Notes: generated from the sequence alone by a model not told the origin. DNA of 64,000 nt from Novosphingobium guangzhouense (GCF_002896965.1 NZ_LYMM01000039.1:1-64000), one strand, 5' to 3'; positions 10,003-17,946 are shown, counted from the stretch's first letter. Translations and numbers: made by a program.

Positions 10003-10883
10003 TGGCCAGCGCTCCCCCAAAAAAGGCGCGCCATGCCGCCGAACTGCTGGGCGCCGGGCCGTCCATCGCCGAGATGGTCCGCCCGCTGACGCAGCTGGGC
10101 GAAACGCTGGCACGCACGCTGCCGGGCAGCCTTGCGCGGATATCCGGGGGAGAGCCGCCCGTCGTGCGCATCGGCATCCCCGCCGAAGGCACGCTGGACG
10201 CCCTGATCGCCGAAGAGAACGGCCTGACCGCCCACGCGCTGATGGGCCTTGGCCCCAAGCGCCTGCCGCTGCTTGCCAGTTTCGAGGCGGCCCCGGTGCT
10301 GCGGCTGCTGGATCGCACATTCGGCGGGCGCGGCCTGCTGCCCGATCCGCTGCCCACGCGCTTTCCGCTGTCCGCCGAACTGCTGCTGTCGCGCATGGAG
10401 GAAGCCATTGCCGCCGCGCTTTCGGCCGGGATGGGGGGCGACGATATCCATCGCGTGGCGCCGCTGCGCCGCGATACCGTGCTTGCCCAGCTGGCCCCCT
10501 TCGGCCCCGGCGAACCGCTGCTGCGGATCGTGCTGGAAGTGGAGGAAGCCGGGGTGGAGGCATGGTCGCTTGCGCTGGCGTTTCCGCTCGGCACGCTGGC
10601 CAGCGCGCTTGTAGCCCCGCGTCGCCAGCGCCGGGTGCCGGTGCGTGCCCGGCGGCCCGGCCCCGGCGAAGAGCCTTTCGCCTCGCTGCCGATCGAAGTG
10701 ACGGCGGTGCTGGTCGACATGACGCTGCCCTTCTCCCGCCTGTCCGCCCTGCGCCCCGGAGACGTGCTGCCGGTAACGGTAGCGCGCGCGGTGCCGCTGC
10801 GGGTCGACGGGCGCACCATTGCTGCGGGCACGGTCGGCGAAGTCGAGGACCGCGTTGCGGTTCAGGTCCAGAATGCCTTTTGA
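10002..10883 (+). CDS. fliM: flagellar motor switch protein FliM, lacking the CheY-docking N-terminus
   Basis: FliM links FliG to the C-ring and normally binds CheY-P. The middle CheC-like domain is recognisable: DRTFGGRG (GGxG motif used for FliG contact, near residue 104-111), then FPLSAELLLSRMEEAI. The C-terminal SpoA-like domain has LPIEVTAVLVDMTLPFSRL. At 293 residues it is shorter than typical FliM (about 330). The N-terminal LSQxEIDALL peptide that binds CheY-P is absent from MASAPPKKARHAAELLGAG. The ATG overlaps the fliL stop (TGATG); the upstream frame is only fliL shadow. Confidence 0.88.
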   Translation: MASAPPKKARHAAELLGAGPSIAEMVRPLTQLGETLARTLPGSLARISGGEPPVVRIGIPAEGTLDALIAEENGLTAHALMGLGPKRLPLLASFEAAPVLRLLDRTFGGRGLLPDPLPTRFPLSAELLLSRMEEAIAAALSAGMGGDDIHRVAPLRRDTVLAQLAPFGPGEPLLRIVLEVEEAGVEAWSLALAFPLGTLASALVAPRRQRRVPVRARRPGPGEEPFASLPIEVTAVLVDMTLPFSRLSALRPGDVLPVTVARAVPLRVDGRTIAAGTVGEVEDRVAVQVQNAF

Positions 10884-10898
10884 GGAACACGAAGAGAC

Positions 10899-11201
10899 AT
10901 GAGCATCCATTCCCGCGGCCTCGATTTTCTGCGCGATGTCGATGTGCGCCTGTCGGTCGAGCTGGGCCGCACGCAAATGAAGCTGAAGGACGTACTGGCA
11001 CTTGGCCCGGAAAGCCTCGTCATGCTTGACCGCATGACCGACGAACTGCTCGACGTGCTGGTGAACGGCAAGCCGATCGCCAAGGGAGAAGTCGTCTCGC
11101 ACAACGGCCGCTTCGGCTTGCGCATAGTGGAAATGCTGGGCGTGGAGGAAACCGCCGCGCCCGACGATGCGCTGGGACTGCCCGGTGAAAGCGACAGCTG
11201 A
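10899..11201 (+). CDS. fliN: flagellar motor switch protein FliN
   Basis: FliN forms the lower part of the C-ring and helps dock export complexes through FliH. The 100-aa product is one SpoA domain: FLRDVDVRLSVELGRTQMKL, then DVLVNGKPIAKGEVVSHNGR and FGLRIVEML, an almost complete consensus. The start follows a GAGGAAC/GAAGAGA purine-rich site. The stop overlaps the fliO ATG by one base. Confidence 0.94.
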   Translation: MSIHSRGLDFLRDVDVRLSVELGRTQMKLKDVLALGPESLVMLDRMTDELLDVLVNGKPIAKGEVVSHNGRFGLRIVEMLGVEETAAPDDALGLPGESDS

Positions 11202-11515
11202 TGCTGTGGTACGTCCTCAAGCTGCTGGTGCTGCTGCCGCTGATCGCGCTGATGGTATGGGGATGTCTGCGCCTTGCGAAAATGGTGCAGGCGCGCGCGG
11301 GGATCGGGACGGGATCGAAATCGATCCGCATCGTCGAGACGACCATGCTTTCCCCCACGCTCAAGCTGGCGGTGATCGAATTCCACGGGCGCGAGATACT
11401 GGTTTCCACGTCGCGCCACGGGCTGACCCGGCTGGCCGAGGCCCCCGCGCGGGAGCACCCAGCCCCCGCCCCTCTGTGGGAGCAGCCCGCCCCTCTGCGG
11501 GAGCAGCCCGAATGA
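11201..11515 (+). CDS. fliO: flagellar biosynthetic protein FliO
   Basis: FliO assists assembly of the FliP ring in the export gate. This 104-aa protein has one N-terminal membrane helix (about residues 3-24, rich in Leu/Val) and a small cytoplasmic domain with IRIVETTMLSPTLKLAVIEF and GREILVSTSRHGLTRL, matching the FliO/MopB family. The last 25 residues are a Pro/Gln-rich tail from a DNA tandem repeat and may be dispensable. It overlaps fliP by 4 bp. Confidence 0.87.
   Translation: MLWYVLKLLVLLPLIALMVWGCLRLAKMVQARAGIGTGSKSIRIVETTMLSPTLKLAVIEFHGREILVSTSRHGLTRLAEAPAREHPAPAPLWEQPAPLREQPE
11465..11506 (+). repeat. 21-bp tandem repeat at the 3' end of fliO
   Basis: Two copies of CCCGCCCCTCTGYGGGAGCAG stand head to tail (one base differs), with partial copies on either side. 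The unit is in frame and encodes a repeated PAPL(W/R)EQ heptapeptide in the FliO tail. The arms inside each unit are partly self-complementary (CCCCTC...GGGAG-like). Confidence 0.75.
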
Positions 11516-12285
11516 GGTTCCCTGCCAGTTGGGGGCGCATCTGCGCCGCCCTGCCTGCGCTTGTGCTTTCCACCGCTGCCCAGGCCCAGGAGGCACCTGC
11601 CGCCATCCCCGGCGCGCTGGACCGGGCGTTCGGATCGCTGGGCGGAACCGACGGGCCGGGGATGACGATGTCGCTGCAGCTGCTCCTGATCATGGGGCTG
11701 CTGACGATCCTGCCCAGCCTGATCCTGATGATGACCAGCTTCACGCGCATCCTTGTGGTCCTGTCGATCCTGCGGCAGGCAATCGGACTGCAGCAGTCGC
11801 CACCCAATCAGGTGTTGATCGGACTGTCGATGTTCCTGTCGCTGTTCGTCATGGCTCCCACGCTGGAAGTGGTGAACCGCACCGCCATCGCGCCCTATTC
11901 GGCGGGCACCATGAACGCGCAGGACGCCATCCAGAACGGCGGCAAGGCCTTCCACGCCTTCATGATCCGCCAGACCAGAGAGCGCGACCTGCTGATGTTT
12001 GCCGAAATGGCCAGGGCGCCCCGCTTCGCCAGCGCCGCCGACGTGCCGTTCTCCATCCTTCTGCCCGCCTTCGTCACCAGCGAACTGAAAACCGCGTTCC
12101 AGATCGGCTTCATGCTGTTCCTGCCGTTCCTGGTGATCGACCTTGTCGTCTCTTCGGTGCTGATGAGCCTGGGCATGGCGATGATGAGCCCGATGGTGGT
12201 GTCCCTGCCGTTCAAGCTGCTGCTGTTCGTGATGGTGGATGGGTGGTCGCTGCTGATGGGCTCGCTGGCGCAGAGTTTCGGATGA
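11512..12285 (+). CDS. fliP: flagellar export gate protein FliP
   Basis: FliP forms the core ring of the export gate with FliQ and FliR. The 257-aa product starts with a cleavable signal peptide (MRFPASWGRICAALPALVLS, cleavage near AQA-QE). It has four membrane helices with the family signatures TSFTRILVVLSILRQAIG and LPAFVTSELKTAFQIGF. The long upstream extension in the same frame is shadow of fliN/fliO; the chosen ATG overlaps the fliO stop. Confidence 0.95.
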   Translation: MRFPASWGRICAALPALVLSTAAQAQEAPAAIPGALDRAFGSLGGTDGPGMTMSLQLLLIMGLLTILPSLILMMTSFTRILVVLSILRQAIGLQQSPPNQVLIGLSMFLSLFVMAPTLEVVNRTAIAPYSAGTMNAQDAIQNGGKAFHAFMIRQTRERDLLMFAEMARAPRFASAADVPFSILLPAFVTSELKTAFQIGFMLFLPFLVIDLVVSSVLMSLGMAMMSPMVVSLPFKLLLFVMVDGWSLLMGSLAQSFG

Positions 12286-12296
12286 TGCAGCGCCCC

Positions 12297-12341
12297 GCAA
12301 GGCCCACACATGCAAGGCCCACACATGCAAGGCCCACACAT
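12297..12341 (+). repeat. perfect 3 x 15-bp tandem repeat between fliP and fliQ
   Basis: Three identical, uninterrupted copies of GCAAGGCCCACACAT lie in the 69-bp fliP-fliQ gap. They are followed by two copies of GGATGACA 14 bp apart, the second of which overlaps the fliQ start. The gap between two genes that are normally adjacent or overlapping appears to have grown by duplication. Confidence 0.85.
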
Positions 12342-12354
12342 GGGATGACACCCC

Positions 12355-12645
12355 ATGGATGACATAAGCGCCCTCCTCGCCCTGGCGGACCGGATGCTGT
12401 GGGTGACCGCGCTGGTGGCCGCGCCGGTGCTGCTGGCGTCGCTGGCGGTGGGGCTGGTCATCGGCGTGGTTCAGGCGGCGACTTCGGTAAACGAACAGAC
12501 GCTGACGTTCGTGCCCAAGCTGGCGGTGATAGCGCTGGTGCTGGTGCTGCTGGGCAGTTCGATGATGACCCTGATCGCCGACTACACGCAGGACATCTTC
12601 GCCCAGATCGCCGCCAGCGGCCAGCAGACGCAGGCTTCGAATTGA
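12355..12645 (+). CDS. fliQ: flagellar export gate protein FliQ
   Basis: FliQ is the small two-helix subunit of the export gate. The 96-aa product has two hydrophobic helices (about 18-40 and 56-75) and the conserved QAATSVNEQTLTFVPKL motif between them. Length is standard. The TGA stop lies within the first of three TTGAACGG repeats leading to fliR. Confidence 0.94.
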   Translation: MDDISALLALADRMLWVTALVAAPVLLASLAVGLVIGVVQAATSVNEQTLTFVPKLAVIALVLVLLGSSMMTLIADYTQDIFAQIAASGQQTQASN

Positions 12646-12683
12646 ACGGGGCCGGTTCTTGAACGGCGCCCGAAATTGAACGG
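12642..12683 (+). repeat. TTGAACGG repeats with 17-bp period at the fliQ-fliR junction
   Basis: TTGAACGG occurs at three positions exactly 17 bp apart. The first copy holds the fliQ stop codon and the third supplies the TTG start of fliR. The simplest reading is an ancestral TTGA stop/start overlap split apart by tandem duplication of a 17-bp segment. Confidence 0.7.
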
Positions 12684-13455
12684 CGTCGACTTCGGCTTCG
12701 GACCGCTTGAGGCGGAGTTCTGGCGGCTGGTCTTCGTGATGACCCGCGTGGGCGGCGCGCTGGTGGCTGCACCGCTGTTCGGGGCGGTGACGGTGCCCCC
12801 GCAAGTGCGGGTGATGGTGGCGGGCGCGGTGGCGGTGCTGGTCTGCGTGTGGACGCCGGTTCAGGCCCCGGCCCAGATGCTGTCGCTGGCGGGCATCCTG
12901 ATGGTCATGGGCGAAGTTCTGGTCGGCCTGACGCTTGGCTTCATCCTGCAACTGTCCTTCGCCGCACCGATCATCGCCGCCGAAGTGATCGGCGGCGGCA
13001 TGGGCATGAACATGGCGGTTGCGGTCGATCCCGTGGCGGGCACGCAGTCCCCTGCGATCGGGCAGTATTTCATGGTGGTGATGACCGTGGTGTTCCCGGC
13101 GCTGGGCGCGCACCTGCAGTGGTTCGCGCTGGTGGTGCGATCCTATGCGGTGTTCCCGCCCGGCCAGACATGGCTGGGACCGGAAAGGTTCGACCTTGTC
13201 GCCGGGTTCGCGGGGCAGATGTTCCTCACCGCCGTTGCCATCGCGCTGCCGGTGACGCTGGTGCTGCTGGTGGTGCAACTGGTGGCGGGCGTGCTGAGCC
13301 GCTCCGCCCCGGCGCTCAACCTGTTCTCGCTGGGCCTGCCGATGGGGGTGCTGGGCGGCATCGCGGCGCTGATGATCTCCGCCCCGGTGCTGACCGACCT
13401 TGTCACCCGCCTTTCCGCCGAGGCGCTCGATCACGTCCAGGATCTGTTCCAGTGA
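12676..13455 (+). CDS. fliR: flagellar export gate protein FliR
   Basis: FliR completes the FliPQR gate. The 259-aa protein has about six membrane helices and conserved segments RVGGALVAAPLFGAVTVPPQ and FSLGLPMGVLGG. I use a TTG start (LNGVDFGFGPLEAEFW) because no upstream ATG is in frame; an upstream TTG at 12659 is not in the same frame (17 bp away). Family length is about 250-260, which fits. Confidence 0.93.
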   Translation: MNGVDFGFGPLEAEFWRLVFVMTRVGGALVAAPLFGAVTVPPQVRVMVAGAVAVLVCVWTPVQAPAQMLSLAGILMVMGEVLVGLTLGFILQLSFAAPIIAAEVIGGGMGMNMAVAVDPVAGTQSPAIGQYFMVVMTVVFPALGAHLQWFALVVRSYAVFPPGQTWLGPERFDLVAGFAGQMFLTAVAIALPVTLVLLVVQLVAGVLSRSAPALNLFSLGLPMGVLGGIAALMISAPVLTDLVTRLSAEALDHVQDLFQ

Positions 13456-13481
13456 GCGAGCAGGCCAAATGAGCGAGCAGG
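13453..13481 (+). repeat. TGAGCGAGCAGG duplication at the fliR-flhB junction
   Basis: Two copies of TGAGCGAGCAGG lie 17 bp apart. The first includes the fliR stop (TGA), the second lies within the flhB start (ATGAGCGAGCAGG). The same 17-bp spacing is seen at fliQ-fliR, again separating a stop and a start that would overlap as ATGA. Confidence 0.7.
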
Positions 13482-14608
13482 AAGGCGAGAAGAGCTTCGC
13501 CCCATCCGAAAAGCGCCTGCGCGAAGCGGCCAAGCGCGGCGATGTCATCCGCCCGCGCGAACTGGCGATCGCAGCGTCGATGGCGATCGGCGGCGCTTGG
13601 CTGCTGCTGGCGGGGCCATGGCTGCTTGACCTGTGCGAACGTCTGATCCGGCAGAGCTTCACGTTCGACCGTGCCTCGCTTGATGAATTTGCGCCGGGCA
13701 CGATGCTGACCGGCGCGCTGGTCGCCGCGCTGCCGCCGATCGCGGTCCTGGGGCTTGGCATCGTCGCGATCTCGCTCGTCGCGCAGCTGAGCTTCGGACA
13801 GGGCCGCTGGATCGGTGGCAACCTTGCGCCCAAGGGTTCGCGCATCAACCCGATGTCCGGCCTTAAGCGCGTGTTCGGCCCCTCCGGCTGGATCGAGATG
13901 GCCAAGGGCCTTGCCAAAGTGGCGCTGCTGGGCGTGATCGCATGGGTCTGGGCGGATGGCCGGATCGACGCTTTCGCACGGCTGGGGCGCGGCGACGTGT
14001 TCGGCCAGCTGTCATGGGCGTGGAACACCATAGTCCTGCTGCTGTTCTGGCTTTCCGCCGGGCTGTTCCTGATTGCGCTGGTGGACCTGCCGATCCAGCT
14101 TTTCCGCCGCAACAAGCGCCTGATGATGACCCTGCAGGACGTGCGCGACGAAGCCAAGGAAGCCGAAGGCGCGCCGGAAAAGAAAGCCGCGATCAAGGAA
14201 CGCCAGCGCAAGATAGCCTCGGGCGGCCTCGTCCCCGCCATGAAGCAGGCGCAGTTCGTGGTGGCCAACCCCACGCATTTCGCCGTAGCGCTGACTTACG
14301 ACCCGGCCAAGGCCTCCGCGCCGATCCTCGTCGCCAAGGGCCGCGGCGACACCGCGCTGGCGATCCGCGATCTTGCCGCCGAATACGGCGTGCCCGTGCT
14401 GCACTATCCGGCGCTGGCCCGCTCGGTGTTCTACACCACCCGCGAAAGGCAGATCATCCGCGAGGAACACTATGTCGCCGTGGCTGCGTTGCTGGCCTTC
14501 GTGCTGGCGCTGAAACGCGGGGAAAAGCGGCCCAACCCCGAAGTCTCGGTGCCGGTAAGCCTGCGCTTCGACACAGAGGGGCGGCTCGATCCGGGATCGG
14601 CCGCGTGA
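13469..14608 (+). CDS. flhB: flagellar export switch protein FlhB
   Basis: FlhB is the substrate-specificity switch of the flagellar export gate. The 379-aa product has four membrane helices in its first ~210 residues and a cytoplasmic domain with the self-cleavage motif NPTH (residues 267-270, in VVANPTHFAVAL). The N-terminus carries EKRLREAAKRGDVIRPREL, typical of the family. The chosen ATG lies just after the fliR stop; the longer frame upstream is fliR shadow. Confidence 0.95.
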   Translation: MSEQEGEKSFAPSEKRLREAAKRGDVIRPRELAIAASMAIGGAWLLLAGPWLLDLCERLIRQSFTFDRASLDEFAPGTMLTGALVAALPPIAVLGLGIVAISLVAQLSFGQGRWIGGNLAPKGSRINPMSGLKRVFGPSGWIEMAKGLAKVALLGVIAWVWADGRIDAFARLGRGDVFGQLSWAWNTIVLLLFWLSAGLFLIALVDLPIQLFRRNKRLMMTLQDVRDEAKEAEGAPEKKAAIKERQRKIASGGLVPAMKQAQFVVANPTHFAVALTYDPAKASAPILVAKGRGDTALAIRDLAAEYGVPVLHYPALARSVFYTTRERQIIREEHYVAVAALLAFVLALKRGEKRPNPEVSVPVSLRFDTEGRLDPGSAA

Positions 14609-14669
14609 TTGTGCGCCGTAACGCCGCTGACACCCTTAACTTTGCCCTCCCAAGGCCGTCCTAACCCGC

Positions 14670-16094
14670 ATGACCACCACCACCTCCTCCACCTCGTCGG
14701 CCACCACCACGACCTCGCTCGTGACCGCGCTTGGCGGGGGCAGCGGGGTGGACATGACCGCGCTGGCTAACAACCTCGCCAACGCCCAGTTCGCCTCGCG
14801 CAATGATCGGCTGACGGCAAAGTCGGACAAGCTGGACGCGCAGATTTCCGCCGCCTCCAACATCAAGTCGCTGATGCTCGGCCTTGACACCTCGCTGGGC
14901 ACTCTGGTGCGTTCGGGCAGCCTTGCCCGCACGCCGAGCGTGGCCAATGCCGCCGTCGCCGGGGCCACGCTTTCGGGCGCAAGCCAGCCCGGCGGCAGCT
15001 ATTCGCTGGAAGTCACCCGGCTGGCAAGCGGCCAGCAGCTGGCCAGCACGCCTTATGCTTCGACCACCAGCGCGGTGGGGTCGGGCACCCTCTCGCTGAA
15101 ATTCGGGACCGTTTCGGGCGGCAGCTTCGCGCAGGACACCAGCCGCACCGCCGTGGACATCACCATCCCCGCAGGCGCAACGCTGGCCGACGTCGCCGGC
15201 CTGATCAACGGCGCAGACGCCGGGGTGAGCGCTTATGTCACCACCACCGTCGACGGCGCGCAGCTGGTGCTCAAGGGGGCGGAAGGCGCTGCCAACGGCT
15301 TCGTTCTGGAAGCGGGCGATCCCAGCCTTGCCGCGCTTGCCTGGGCGCCTGGTTCATCGAACGGCCAGCTGATGAGCACCGCAGGCGATGCCGCGTTCAA
15401 GGTGGACGGGCTGTCGATGACCGCCAAATCCAACACCGTCACCGACGCGATCCCCGGCGTGAAGCTGCAACTGGCCGCCACCAACACCGGCGCGCCCACC
15501 ACCGTCAGCTTCTCCGACCCGACGAGCGCGATCGCCACGTCGATGCAGGACTTCGTCGACGCGCTGAACGAAGTCGTCTCCGCGCTTAACAGCGCCACTT
15601 CGCTGGGCGCGGACCTTGCCAACGACCCCGGCGCGCGCGCGCTCAAGCGATCGCTTTCAAGCCTTGGCGGCACCACGATCATGCCCAACGCCACGGGCCC
15701 GGCGAAGACGCTGGCGGACCTTGGCCTCAAGATCCAGCGCGACGGCACATTCACGCTCGACACCAGCCGGTTGAGCGCCACGCAAAGCGCCGATCCCAAG
15801 GGCGTTGCGGCGATGTTCACCAACGGCGTCCACGGCGTCTTCGCCACGGTCGACAAGATCTACCGCTCGGCCACGTCCACGTCGGATGCCTATTCGCTGG
15901 GCAGTTCGATCGCGGGTTACACCAAGAAGAAGACCTCGCTCGCCACCGAGAAGACCGACCTTGCCGAGCAGCAGGAAAAGCTGCGCGCGCGGCTGGTGTC
16001 GCAGTACACCGCGTCGGAAACCCGGATCGGCACCTCCAAGTCCACGCTGGCGATGCTGACCAACCAGATCGCCCAGTGGAACAAGTCGAGCTGA
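14670..16094 (+). CDS. fliD: flagellar filament cap protein FliD
   Basis: FliD (HAP2) caps the filament tip and promotes flagellin folding. The 474-aa product has a Ser/Thr-rich start followed by GSGVDMTALANNLANAQF, the FliD N-terminal motif, central beta-rich domains, and a long C-terminal coiled region (KTDLAEQQEKLRARLVSQYT) ending in MLTNQIAQWNKSS. Both coiled ends needed for pentamer formation are present. The gene follows flhB after a 61-bp gap. Confidence 0.92.
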   Translation: MTTTTSSTSSATTTTSLVTALGGGSGVDMTALANNLANAQFASRNDRLTAKSDKLDAQISAASNIKSLMLGLDTSLGTLVRSGSLARTPSVANAAVAGATLSGASQPGGSYSLEVTRLASGQQLASTPYASTTSAVGSGTLSLKFGTVSGGSFAQDTSRTAVDITIPAGATLADVAGLINGADAGVSAYVTTTVDGAQLVLKGAEGAANGFVLEAGDPSLAALAWAPGSSNGQLMSTAGDAAFKVDGLSMTAKSNTVTDAIPGVKLQLAATNTGAPTTVSFSDPTSAIATSMQDFVDALNEVVSALNSATSLGADLANDPGARALKRSLSSLGGTTIMPNATGPAKTLADLGLKIQRDGTFTLDTSRLSATQSADPKGVAAMFTNGVHGVFATVDKIYRSATSTSDAYSLGSSIAGYTKKKTSLATEKTDLAEQQEKLRARLVSQYTASETRIGTSKSTLAMLTNQIAQWNKSS

Positions 16095-16096
16095 CC

Positions 16097-16468
16097 ATGC
16101 TGAAGCCCTGCTCTCCTCAGGAAGCCTACCGCCGCGTGGACTTCGACGCACGCGTGGCCGGTGCCGGTCCTGCCGAACTGGTCCACTTGTGCTACGAACA
16201 CCTCGTCAGCGCGCTGGGCACCGCCGTCCACGCCGACATCTACGGTGACAACTGCCTCAAGAGCCGGTCGATGACGCGCGCGCTTACCGCCGTCACGGCG
16301 CTGCAGATGGGCGTGGCCGGGGCGGATGGCATGGCTGTCGCGCTGGGCCAGCTCTACGAAGGCGCGCGGCGCACGATCCTCGACAGCGCGCTGGACTTCG
16401 ATGCCGACGCCATCGGCACCCTGCGCACCGACTTTGCAGAGATCGGGCAGGCCCTGAAAGCCGGCTGA
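16097..16468 (+). CDS. fliS: flagellin export chaperone FliS
   Basis: FliS binds the flagellin C-terminus in the cytoplasm and prevents early polymerisation. The ~123-aa product is all-helical, with EAYRRVDFDARVAGAGPAEL and LVHLCYEHLVSALGTA corresponding to the FliS pattern in which a YxxxD-type start is followed by the LIxxLYDG-like helix. Position directly after fliD is the usual one. An ATG 21 bp upstream inside fliD is an alternative start; neither has a strong ribosome site. Confidence 0.83.
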   Translation: MLKPCSPQEAYRRVDFDARVAGAGPAELVHLCYEHLVSALGTAVHADIYGDNCLKSRSMTRALTAVTALQMGVAGADGMAVALGQLYEGARRTILDSALDFDADAIGTLRTDFAEIGQALKAG

Positions 16469-16670
16469 AGGCAGGGTGAAGACCTGACACCCGGCCAGCC
16501 ATGCAAAGTGCCCATTTCGGGCAGCCTGTAAGTCACGGAAAAGCGCCGGTTAGCCGCGATTAGTCCGCCGTTTGCCTCGGTTTCGGAGCAGGTCGGGCGC
16601 GACGCGCGGCGCGCAATGCGAATAACTCCCTAGGCACAAACCCAATGCCAGATAACATGGGAGCTTCGCC

Positions 16671-17273
16671 GTGGACCTGATTTCGAACCTGATCCTGATC
16701 GACAGCGACATGCGCCGCCGCGCGGCCATCAGCCACGTCCTGTCCAGCGGCGGCATTCACGTGGAACCGTTCGAGAATATCCCTGAACTGGCGATGGCCT
16801 GGCCGCGCTCCGGCGTGGTGCTGATCCATGACCAGGCGGGCGCAATCGATGAACTGATCGAAAGCATGGCCCAGCATGGCGAATGGTTCCCGATCATCGC
16901 CTTTTCCGAAGAACCGGGCGCGCAGCGGATCGTGCAGGCCATCCTTGACGGCGCGATAGACTATATCGCCTGGCCCATCTCCCCCGAAGAACTGACGGAC
17001 AGCTTGTCCAAGGCCATCACCCGCGCCGAAAGCATGGGCAATGCCAAGCTGCGCGAAGTCATGGCCCGCGCGCGTGTCGATCGCCTCACCCGCCGCGAAC
17101 GTGAAGTGCTGGGCGGCGTCGCCAGCGGCCTGTCCAACCGCCTGATCGGGGAAAAGCTGTCGATCAGCCCGCGCACCGTGGAAATCCACCGCGCCAACAT
17201 GCTCAACAAGCTGGGGGCGAACCATACGTCCGACGCCATCCGCATTGCCATCGAAGCATCACTGGTCAACTGA
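16671..17273 (+). CDS. response regulator/LuxR-type transcription factor next to the flagellar operon
   Basis: A 200-aa protein with an N-terminal receiver-like domain (about 1-120) and a C-terminal LuxR/FixJ helix-turn-helix (LTRREREVLGGVASGLSNRL, about 137-156, then ISPRTVEIHRANML). In the receiver, an acidic pair LIDSD and an aspartate after VVLIH could be the phosphorylation pocket, and a Lys-equivalent is not obvious (YIAWPISPEEL). It starts at GTG with GGGAG upstream. Being the last gene of the flagellar block suggests a motility or c-di-GMP-linked regulator, which is inference. Confidence 0.78.
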   Translation: MDLISNLILIDSDMRRRAAISHVLSSGGIHVEPFENIPELAMAWPRSGVVLIHDQAGAIDELIESMAQHGEWFPIIAFSEEPGAQRIVQAILDGAIDYIAWPISPEELTDSLSKAITRAESMGNAKLREVMARARVDRLTRREREVLGGVASGLSNRLIGEKLSISPRTVEIHRANMLNKLGANHTSDAIRIAIEASLVN

Positions 17274-17391
17274 CGCGTAAATGCCCGTAGCCCCGGATAA
17301 ACGGGCCGTTAGCCACGACTGCGTAAACCTGTACCGTCGGCGTCGTCATCGTTTGCCAGGGCGTCGACAGCCTGATCCCGCTACGAAGGGG

Positions 17392-17438
17392 CAGGCCCGG
17401 TCGTTTCCCCTCCCGATCGGGCCTGTCGCGGGATCCCG
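17392..17438. terminator. inverted repeats between convergent genes, possible bidirectional terminator
   Basis: CAGGCCCGGTCG and CGATCGGGCCTG form a 12-bp stem (one G-T wobble) around the loop TTTCCCCTCC. A perfect 12-bp palindrome, GCGGGATCCCGC, follows directly. The position between two genes pointing at each other fits transcription termination, but there is no T-run, so Rho-independent termination is not certain. Confidence 0.45.
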
Positions 17439-17496
17439 CCGGAACAGCGCATATCACTACAGCGCCGCTTCGATGGGACCCGTTCAGGTGTGCAGG

Positions 17497-17946
17497 TCAG
17501 TGCAAACGGATGGAGGCAGGGCCGATCTGCGGATCGGCCACATGCGCCACGGCATGCTCGCCCCTGGCCAGCACAGCGGCGACGTGGCCGGCCAACATCG
17601 CCAGCGCCAGCGTGGTGCCTTCCGCGATGGCCTCTTCCGACCCGCCCGGCGGTACAACGGTGGCAAGGCAGGTATCGTGGCTTCCGCGTGACAGCATGAA
17701 GGGAATGTCCGGCCCCATGATTTCCAGCACCGCGCTCATCGCCGCGCCGCAATCGAGCATGGCGTCCACCCGCGACCGGTCCAGCGGTGCATTACCGTCG
17801 ATGCCGCTACCGCCCAGCAGAGCCAGCGCTTCACGAATACGGTCGATTTCCTCGCACGGGGCGCTTCCCGCACAATCATGCAGGAAGTCGCGCAGCTGCC
17901 GCGCGCGCGCGCGATCCATGCCATAGGTATTCGAGGTGCTTGCCAT
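17497..17946 (-). CDS. hypothetical protein, about 149 aa
   Basis: I do not recognise a family. The product starts MASTSNTYGMDRARARQL with an AAAAGG ribosome site upstream, is rich in Ala, Asp, Arg and Leu, has no membrane helix and no signal peptide, and contains three scattered cysteines. Its C-terminal half (GTTLALAMLAGHVAAVLARG) is helical. Coding character looks better than the opposite-strand frames, and it has its own intergenic space on both sides. It is convergent with the LuxR-type regulator. Confidence 0.55.
   Translation of the reverse strand: MASTSNTYGMDRARARQLRDFLHDCAGSAPCEEIDRIREALALLGGSGIDGNAPLDRSRVDAMLDCGAAMSAVLEIMGPDIPFMLSRGSHDTCLATVVPPGGSEEAIAEGTTLALAMLAGHVAAVLARGEHAVAHVADPQIGPASIRLH

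Noticed and set aside
9364..11001. 545-codon minus-strand frame over fliL/fliM
   Set aside because: Antisense to fliL, fliM and fliN; Arg/Pro/Ala-rich first half with no motifs.
12297..12341. CRISPR or integration-host-factor-type array between fliP and fliQ
   Set aside because: Copies are adjacent with no spacers and too short; a tandem duplication explains them.
11020..14274. 1084-codon open frame on the minus strand across fliN to flhB
   Set aside because: It is antisense to well-recognised export genes. Its protein is His/Gln/Arg-rich with repeats created by the DNA repeats (HVWAL), typical of shadow frames in high-GC DNA.
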